Shown: piece by piece, positions 58,601-64,000 of the stretch
Layout of the letters: each line of letters begins with the position of its first letter
Position numbering within the stretch: the stretch's first letter is position 1
Assembly: GCA_934654755.1 (NCBI GenBank)
Contig: CAKUGQ010000007.1
Location: 25,787-89,786 of the forward strand
DNA length: 64,000 bases
Direction of reading: 5' to 3'
DNA from: an uncultured Oscillospiraceae bacterium
GTDB taxonomy: Bacteria; Bacillota; Clostridia; Oscillospirales; Oscillospiraceae
The notes under the pieces: model-generated
The model's database searches: none
What the model saw: the letters and a program-made list of their open reading frames with translations, nothing else
What the model was told of the DNA's origin: nothing
Translations under genes and position numbers: made by a program

Positions 58601-59581
58601 TTACCGTTCCTCGCGGAAATAGGAGTTTCCGAGAGCTTCGGGCGGCTGCTTTTCGCGGTTATTGCGCAGGCTGGATACAACGAGCACGATGACAGTGACG
58701 AGATAGGGCAGAATCTTGTAAAGCTGCGTGGGAATGAACGACAGCGACAGACGCAGATACAGAATCATCAGCGCACCGAAGAGCACAGAGCCCCAGATTG
58801 CCGACAGCGGTCGCCAAGTGCAGAAGATGACCAGAGCAACGGCCAGCCAACCGACGCCGGACAGTCCCTCGTGGTTCCAGACGCAGCCGGAGATCGTCGT
58901 GATATAGACCATGCCGCCGATTGCGGAAATTGCGCCGCCAAGGACGGTTGCAAGGTAGCGGCTGCGAGAGACATTGATACCGACGGCGTCCGCCGTGGCG
59001 GGAGATTCGCCGACGGAGCGCAGATGCAGACCGGAACGCGTCTTGTTCAGATACAGGTACATGCCGACGGCAAGCAGTACCGCCAGATAGAAGAAGAAGC
59101 TGTGACCGAAAATCAGCTTGCCGGCATAGGGAATGTCCTGAAGGAACTGCGGGAAGGGGGAGGCGATGAAATAGCCCTTGAGCGCGTTGCCGACGGCGAC
59201 ATAGCCGCCTTCCCTGACACGCATGAACTCGCCGACGAATTGGCCGACGCCCGTACCGAAGATGGCAAGCGCAAGTCCGGTGACGTTCTGATTTGCGCGC
59301 AGCGTGATGGTAATGAAGCTGAAGATCAGCGAGGCGAATGCACCGGCGACCATTGCGCACAGAATTCCGATGGCAATGGCGACTAGGCCGTTCGGGTTTG
59401 AGGCGAGCTTCTCATAGTAGAATACACCGCCCAGACCGAAGGCGCCGCCCATAAACATGATGCCCTCGACGCCGAGGTTCAGATTGCCGGATTTTTCCGT
59501 AAGGATTTCGCCGAGCGTGCCGAACAGAAGCGGCGTACCATAGGTGATCGCAGCGACGATCAAAAGGATTACTTCATTCAT
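58601..59581 (-). CDS. Nucleoside ABC transporter permease (NupQ/YufQ-like)
   Basis: Membrane permease of 326 residues with many hydrophobic helices and the BMP-type family text FGTLGEILTEKSGNLNLGVEGIMFMGGA and RSVGESPATADAVGINVSRSR. Overlaps the other permease gene by 4 nt. Last gene of the four-gene importer. Known relatives move purine nucleosides. Confidence 0.92.
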   Translation of the reverse strand: MNEVILLIVAAITYGTPLLFGTLGEILTEKSGNLNLGVEGIMFMGGAFGLGGVFYYEKLASNPNGLVAIAIGILCAMVAGAFASLIFSFITITLRANQNVTGLALAIFGTGVGQFVGEFMRVREGGYVAVGNALKGYFIASPFPQFLQDIPYAGKLIFGHSFFFYLAVLLAVGMYLYLNKTRSGLHLRSVGESPATADAVGINVSRSRYLATVLGGAISAIGGMVYITTISGCVWNHEGLSGVGWLAVALVIFCTWRPLSAIWGSVLFGALMILYLRLSLSFIPTQLYKILPYLVTVIVLVVSSLRNNREKQPPEALGNSYFREER

Positions 59582-60678
59582 TGAATCGACGCCTCCTTTT
59601 TTTGCGGCGTAAACCGGAAGATCAAGCGGTAGTTGATGAAGAATTCACAACCGAGCATGCAGAACAGCAGCAGACCGGTGATGATGTCGGAAATCGAAGT
59701 AGGAACGTTTAACTGCGTCTGCAGGGACTCGGCGCCTTTTGACAGCGTAGCCAGAACAATGGAGATGGCAATCATGGCAAAGGCGTTAAGCTGGCTGAGC
59801 CAGGCAACGGTGATGGAGGTGAAGCCCACACCGTCAGCGACGCCGTTATACAGCGTTCCGTTCGCACCGGAGACGATGATAAAGCCGACGATGCCACTGA
59901 TTGCGCCGGAGAGGAACATGGTACGCATCATAATGTTGCCGACGTTCATGCCCGCATAGCGCGCGGTGTTGACCGAGTCACCGATGACGGCGATCTCATA
60001 GCCGTGTTTTGTATAGCGCATATACACGAAAATGAACACGGTGAGCACCAGTACGATAATCCAACCGCAGTGAACGCCAAAGACCTTCGGTAGCGTTGCG
60101 GCCGCGTCGAACTGCGGGATAATCTGCGAACCGGGCCGGCCCTCCCACGGTCCGCCCTGAAGCCAGGAGACGACGCCGATGATGATGTAATTCATCATGA
60201 GTGTGAACAGCGTTTCATTTGTGTTCCACTTGGCCTTGAAGAAAGCGGGGATGAGCGCCCAGATGCCGCCTGCAAGCGCGGCGGCAAGCGCCATAACGAT
60301 CAGCAGCAGCACAGAGGGCATCTTTCCTGCCCAGAACAGGGCAAAATAGGTTGCCGCAATGGCGCCTGCGGTAATCTGGCCCTCGGCGCCGATATTCCAG
60401 AAGCGCATCCTGAAGCAAGGGGCAATCGCCAGCGCACAGCCAAGCAGGGGAACCGCAATTTTTGCGGTCTGCCGAATGGCCGAAGCGCGGCCGAAAGCGC
60501 CCGTGATCATTGTGCCATAGGCTTTGAAGGGATTGACACCGGTGATGGCAATGACAAGCGAACCGAGCAGTAGCGCGATCAGGACGGAACCAAGACGGAT
60601 TGCCCAAGCCTTTCCGGGTGCGATGGTATCACGCTTTGCCAAACGTACAAAGGGCACATTGTTTTTATTCTGTTTCAT
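59578..60678 (-). CDS. Nucleoside ABC transporter permease (NupP/YufP-like)
   Basis: Membrane permease of 366 residues; ATG 60678 overlaps the ATPase stop as ATGA; the longer frame upstream is basic and unsupported. Family features FRMRFWNIGAEGQITAGAIAAT, FKAKWNTNETLFTLMMNYI and the coupling segment GYEIAVIGDSVNTARYAGMNVG. Pairs with NupQ-like permease. Confidence 0.92.
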   Translation of the reverse strand: MKQNKNNVPFVRLAKRDTIAPGKAWAIRLGSVLIALLLGSLVIAITGVNPFKAYGTMITGAFGRASAIRQTAKIAVPLLGCALAIAPCFRMRFWNIGAEGQITAGAIAATYFALFWAGKMPSVLLLIVMALAAALAGGIWALIPAFFKAKWNTNETLFTLMMNYIIIGVVSWLQGGPWEGRPGSQIIPQFDAAATLPKVFGVHCGWIIVLVLTVFIFVYMRYTKHGYEIAVIGDSVNTARYAGMNVGNIMMRTMFLSGAISGIVGFIIVSGANGTLYNGVADGVGFTSITVAWLSQLNAFAMIAISIVLATLSKGAESLQTQLNVPTSISDIITGLLLFCMLGCEFFINYRLIFRFTPQKKEASIQ

Positions 60679-62222
60679 TTTACTGCCTCCCTTCCACCGA
60701 CGCTTGTCATCAGGAGACCAATCTGCTCCTTGGTGGCGGTGCGGGCATCGACGACGCCGCTGACCTTTCCGCCGCACAGAACGAGAATGCGGTCACACAG
60801 CTCAAGAAGGACATCCAGATCCTCGCCGACGAAAATTACGGCCGTGCCGCGCATCTTCTGTGCGGTCATCAGGTTGTAAATGGTATAAGAGGTGTTGATG
60901 TCCAGACCACGCACGGCATAGGCACTCATAAGCACCGACGGCGCGCTGGCGATTTCACGGCCGACAAGCACCTTCTGCACGTTGCCGCCGGACATCCGTC
61001 GGACGGGGAAGTCCGTGCTCGGTGTGACGACTTCCAGCTCTTTCCAAACCTGCTGCGCCAGCTCGTTTGGATCCTTGCGGTTGACGAACACACTTTTGCC
61101 CTTGCGCCAGGAGCGGAGCATCATGTTGCCCGTCATGCCCATGGAGCCGACCAGCCCCATACCGAGACGGTCTTCCGGGACGAAAGCGAGAGCGACGCCG
61201 CTGCGCTTGATCTGCATCGGTGTTTTACCGATCAGCTCGATCGGCTCCCCATTTTCCGGTGTGTGCAGGACGGAGCCTTCGGATACGGGGTACAGACCCG
61301 AAATGGCTTCGAGCAGTTCCTTTTGTCCGGAGCCGGCAATACCGGCGATGCCCAGTATTTCGCCGCCAAGGACTGTAAACGATACATTGTCCAGCTTTTT
61401 GATTCCTTCGTCGTCAAAACAGGTGAGGTTTTCCACGCGCAATCGCTCAAACGGTTTGCCGAATTTCGGACGATCGATATTCAATGTGACGCTGTGGCCG
61501 ACCATCATATCGGTCAACGCCTGCGGGTTGGTCTCTGCGGTATTGACCGTCCCGATGTATTTTCCCTTGCGCAGAACCGCGACCTTGTCGGACAGCGCCA
61601 TGACTTCGTTCAGCTTATGCGTGATGATGACGATTGCCTTGTTGTCGTTTTTCATGTTGCGCAGGACGGCGAAAAGCTTGTCCGTCTCCTGCGGAGTCAG
61701 GACGGCCGTCGGCTCGTCCAGAATCAGAATGTCCGCACCGCGGTAAAGAACCTTGATGATTTCGACGGTTTGCTTTTGGGATACGGACAGGTCGTAGATT
61801 TTTTTTGTCGGATCAATGTCAAAGCCGTAACGCTCGCAGATCTGCCGCACCTTTTCATTTGTGGCCTTGCGGTCGAGCTTGCCGCCTTCGTCCAGACCGA
61901 GCACGATGTTCTCTGCGACGGTAAAGACGTTGACGAGCTTGTAGTGTTGGTGAATCATTCCGATTTTGTGGTTAATCGCATCGCGGGGGGAACGGATCGT
62001 CACGGGTTCGCCGTCGGCATAAATCTCACCCTGATCCGGTAGATAGATGCCTGCAAGCATATTCATCAGCGTAGTTTTACCGCTGCCGTTTTCACCGAGC
62101 AGAGCCAGAATCTCACCGCGGCGCAGGCCGAGGCTGATGTCGTCATTTGCAATGACCTTTGCACCAAACCGCTTTGTGATATGCCGCAATTCAATGGCGT
62201 ATGCAGTTTCCAAGGCTGTCAT
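60675..62222 (-). CDS. Nucleoside ABC transporter ATPase (NupO/YufO-like), two ABC domains
   Basis: Tandem ATPase of 515 residues. First domain: Walker A GENGSGKTTLMN (near 37), signature region LSVSQKQTVEI, Walker B ILILDEPTAVLTP. Second domain: degenerate Walker A GIAGSGQKELLEAISG and signature MSGGNVQKVLVGREI, as is normal for the RbsA/YufO family. The first gene after the binding protein, 269 nt downstream of it. Confidence 0.93.
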   Translation of the reverse strand: MTALETAYAIELRHITKRFGAKVIANDDISLGLRRGEILALLGENGSGKTTLMNMLAGIYLPDQGEIYADGEPVTIRSPRDAINHKIGMIHQHYKLVNVFTVAENIVLGLDEGGKLDRKATNEKVRQICERYGFDIDPTKKIYDLSVSQKQTVEIIKVLYRGADILILDEPTAVLTPQETDKLFAVLRNMKNDNKAIVIITHKLNEVMALSDKVAVLRKGKYIGTVNTAETNPQALTDMMVGHSVTLNIDRPKFGKPFERLRVENLTCFDDEGIKKLDNVSFTVLGGEILGIAGIAGSGQKELLEAISGLYPVSEGSVLHTPENGEPIELIGKTPMQIKRSGVALAFVPEDRLGMGLVGSMGMTGNMMLRSWRKGKSVFVNRKDPNELAQQVWKELEVVTPSTDFPVRRMSGGNVQKVLVGREIASAPSVLMSAYAVRGLDINTSYTIYNLMTAQKMRGTAVIFVGEDLDVLLELCDRILVLCGGKVSGVVDARTATKEQIGLLMTSVGGREAVK

Positions 62223-62491
62223 CCTTTCTCAGCCTCCGAAGAAGCTGTTCCTCCGGAGACACTTGATTTTTCTCCTCCATTTTATCATGTTGTTGCTACG
62301 ATGTAAACAAAAAATCGTTGGAGGACCTGTAGAATTATTTGCGGAGAATTTGTAAAAAACAAACAAAAAGTTGAAAATCAGAAAAACTTTTAGGTTCAAA
62401 CGGACAGGATAACCGTCAAATCAAAAAAGCCACTCCGGTATAAGAGAAAGGGAACCGCCCAAAGGCGGTTCCCCAAAACATTATGGAAGAC
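62223..62491. other. Gap between the BMP lipoprotein and ATPase genes
   Basis: AT-rich 269 nt with no gene. It contains the terminator at 62450-62473 and no strong second promoter that I can see. The AGAATTATTTGCGGAGAATTTG region is A/T-biased. Read-through or a weak promoter would feed the transporter genes. Confidence 0.5.
62450..62473 (-). terminator. Hairpin terminator after the BMP lipoprotein gene
   Basis: GGGAACCGCC/GGCGGTTCCC, loop CAAA, followed on the minus strand by TTTCTCTTAT. Same CCGCC-loop-GGCGG core as at 1635-1656. It probably allows partial read-through so that the binding protein is made in excess. Confidence 0.8.
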
Positions 62492-63721
62492 TTAGCTGCC
62501 GTAGGCTTCGTTGAGCCATTCAATGCCGTCGATACGGAGCGTGAAGTAGGGAGCGGACTGGAACTTGGATTCGCAGAACGCGCCGTCGATCACGGCTTCC
62601 TCGGAGTCGGCGGTAAAGTCGCCGTCGGTATCCAGCGCAAAGGCATGCTCAAGCTTTTTGCCGTCGATGGTAAAGGTGTTGACATCAAAGACCTTGATCT
62701 CGCCGCTCTTGAGCTTATCTTCAACCTCCTTCAGCTTCTCGGCGGTGCCGGGAGCACAAATCTTCTCGTTGAGCTTGGTCAGCACGACGGCGCCGTCGGC
62801 ATAGCCCTTGCACCAGTCCTGCGGGAATTCCTTGCCCTCGGCAACGGCCTTGATGATCTCGGTGAAGTAAACGCTCCAGTCGATACGCGTGCCGATGATG
62901 GAAGCCTCGGGGGCGATTTCGGTCATGTCGTTGTTATAACCGGTGTGGAAAGCACCCTTATTCTGCGCGGTGGTGGCGGGAGTGGTGTTGTCGGAGTGCT
63001 GGGAGATGAGGACGCAGCCCATGTCGCACAGAGCGGAGGCGGCGTTGGCTTCCTCGGTAGCGTCGGACCAGGAGCCGACGAACTGGACCTTCATGGTCAC
63101 GCTCGGGCACATGCTGCGCGCGCCGAGGAAGTAAGAGGTGAAGCCAGAGATAACCTCTGCGAAGGAGAAGGCGCCGACATAGCCGATGATCGCCTCTTCG
63201 GCCTTAATCGTACCCTTGTCGATCAGTTCCTGAAGCTTCATACCGGCGGCAACGCCCGCCAGATAGCGGCCTTCATAAATGTTGGCGAAGGCGTTGTGGG
63301 TGTTGGAGAGCTGATCGTTCCAGGAACCCTGGTTGGTGCAGCCGACGAACTGAATGTTGGGATACTCCGGAGCAACCTTCAGCATGTACTGCTCATGACC
63401 AAAGGAGTTGTTGATGATGAGCTTGCAGCCGGCCTCGGCCAGCTCGCGGTTGGCATCTTCGCACTTGGAATTCTCGCCGATGTTCCACTTGATGACCCAT
63501 TCGACGTTGATGCCATCCTTTTTCAGGTTCTCGGTTGCGGCATCCTTGCCGCGGATGAAGTTGTAGGTGTAGCCCTGATCATTTTCGTCACCGATGCAGA
63601 TCAGACCGACCTTGACGGTCTTGCCGTCAGTGCTGTCGCTGGGATTGTTGTTATCTGCGCAGCCGACAAACAGGCACGCAAGCATCGACAGAACCAGGAC
63701 AAGCGCCAGAATCTTCTTCAT
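62492..63721 (-). CDS. BMP family nucleoside-binding lipoprotein (NupN-like)
   Basis: Surface lipoprotein of 409 residues; ATG 63721 follows AGGAGGAAG. Lipobox LFVGC (Cys21), then KVGLICIGDENDQGYTYNFIRG, family opening. The middle FVGCTNQGSWNDQL, NAFANIYEGRYLAGVAAG and late DWSVYFTEIIKAVAEGKEF match BMP proteins (PnrA/Med-like) that bind purine nucleosides. First gene of the importer, so it sets substrate range. Confidence 0.92.
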   Translation of the reverse strand: MKKILALVLVLSMLACLFVGCADNNNPSDSTDGKTVKVGLICIGDENDQGYTYNFIRGKDAATENLKKDGINVEWVIKWNIGENSKCEDANRELAEAGCKLIINNSFGHEQYMLKVAPEYPNIQFVGCTNQGSWNDQLSNTHNAFANIYEGRYLAGVAAGMKLQELIDKGTIKAEEAIIGYVGAFSFAEVISGFTSYFLGARSMCPSVTMKVQFVGSWSDATEEANAASALCDMGCVLISQHSDNTTPATTAQNKGAFHTGYNNDMTEIAPEASIIGTRIDWSVYFTEIIKAVAEGKEFPQDWCKGYADGAVVLTKLNEKICAPGTAEKLKEVEDKLKSGEIKVFDVNTFTIDGKKLEHAFALDTDGDFTADSEEAVIDGAFCESKFQSAPYFTLRIDGIEWLNEAYGS

Positions 63722-63766
63722 GTTTCTTCCTCCTAGAATAAATGATCGGCTGCCTTCCGGCAACAC

Positions 63767-63795
63767 AGTTAATATAATACACGATCCGGCTCGTA
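63767..63795 (-). promoter_or_regulatory. Promoter of the BMP/Nup importer
   Basis: On the minus strand TTGCAG, 17 nt, TATTAT, with the -10 near 63774. Coordinates are approximate to a few bases. No riboswitch-like leader is seen. Confidence 0.55.
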
Positions 63796-63955
63796 ACTGC
63801 AACAGATTTTTAACAGAAAATGTAAGCACAGTACTCTTTTGTAAAAAACGGCAATAGCAACAAGGAAAATATGGTAAAAAAAACGAAATGAGAAGCGACT
63901 TTTTTCACAGAAAAGCCGCCTCCCCCAAAAAGCGAAAAAAAAGTAAAAAAGGGGG

Positions 63956-63984
63956 TTGACAAAGGGAGAGGGGTGTGGTATTAT
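63956..63984 (+). promoter_or_regulatory. Promoter at the right edge
   Basis: TTGACA (63956-63961), 17 nt, TATTAT (63979-63984), directed off the window to the right. The driven gene is not visible. A G-rich stretch (GGGGG, GAGAGGGG) surrounds the -35 and spacer. Confidence 0.8.
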
Positions 63985-64000
63985 GTGCAAGCTGTCGCGA

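Noticed and set aside
63774..63790. A third ECF-type element (CGGATCGTGTATTAT on the minus strand)
   Set aside because: It resembles CGGATCGTTAT but has an inserted base pair of letters and no CCCGAC box at the right distance; a sigma-A promoter explains it.
1..64000. CRISPR array, tRNA or rRNA genes
   Set aside because: No regularly spaced direct repeats, tRNA arms with CCA ends, or rRNA sequence were seen when reading the window.

Overview
This window looks like chromosome of an anaerobic, low-oxygen Firmicute of the Clostridia, probably Oscillospiraceae/Ruminococcaceae-like. The inference rests on moderately high GC with strong AGGAGG ribosome sites, sigma-A promoters of the TTGACA-N17-TATAAT type, a four-gene Na+-pumping decarboxylase with a separate biotin carrier, many lipoprotein-dependent ABC importers, DUF896, DUF4358 and DegV proteins, and the RecD2-ComF-MreB gene order. 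I saw no rRNA, tRNA, CRISPR array, intact insertion sequence or replication origin. The species is not identifiable by eye.

Layout. 1-1,500: a MacB-like ABC exporter (ATPase plus a permease cut by the window edge). 1,635-5,140: oxaloacetate decarboxylase operon (gamma, biotin carrier, beta, alpha). 5,211-9,815: a large membrane protein-kinase-like protein that lacks the HRD aspartate, divergent from a zinc-ribbon/membrane/Ig-like protein. 9,816-14,870: a gene-poor islet with hairpins, a short structured transcript, small unknown proteins, an orphan toxin-immunity-like pair, a probable prophage scrap and a two-component system collapsed by deletion. 15,056-20,000: an EF-G paralogue, a 3-hydroxyacyl-CoA dehydrogenase divergent from a LysR regulator, and an unknown protein.

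20,136-33,523 is the most interesting block: a divergent catabolic locus with ribose-type enzymes (RbsD/FucU, SIS isomerase, ribokinase), an HpcH/HpaI aldolase, three separate DapA/NanA-family aldolases, a short-chain dehydrogenase, a Liv-type ABC importer, a zinc alcohol dehydrogenase and a GntR/FCD regulator. The two divergent promoters have the same -35 and -10 hexamers and spacing, and each carries the same 17-base operator candidate just downstream. The substrate is unknown; it is likely an acidic sugar or hydroxy acid cleaved to pyruvate plus an aldehyde or sugar.

33,586-40,509: a CAT-like acetyltransferase, then a CrtI-like flavoprotein overlapping a 2Fe-2S flavin reductase, downstream of an asymmetric heterodimeric ABC exporter. 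40,763-49,995: housekeeping genes (DegV, DUF896, two FAD proteins, RecD2, ComF, MreB, thioredoxin-reductase-like). 50,144-52,546: an ECF sigma/anti-sigma operon followed by a duplicated-DUF4358 lipoprotein; both units share the bipartite element CCCGAC-N12-CGGATCGTTAT, which points to an autoregulated ECF regulon. 52,644-58,429: a ferric-type ABC importer with a ROK-like protein. 58,601-63,721: a BMP/Nup-type nucleoside importer. A strong promoter at the right edge drives something beyond the window.
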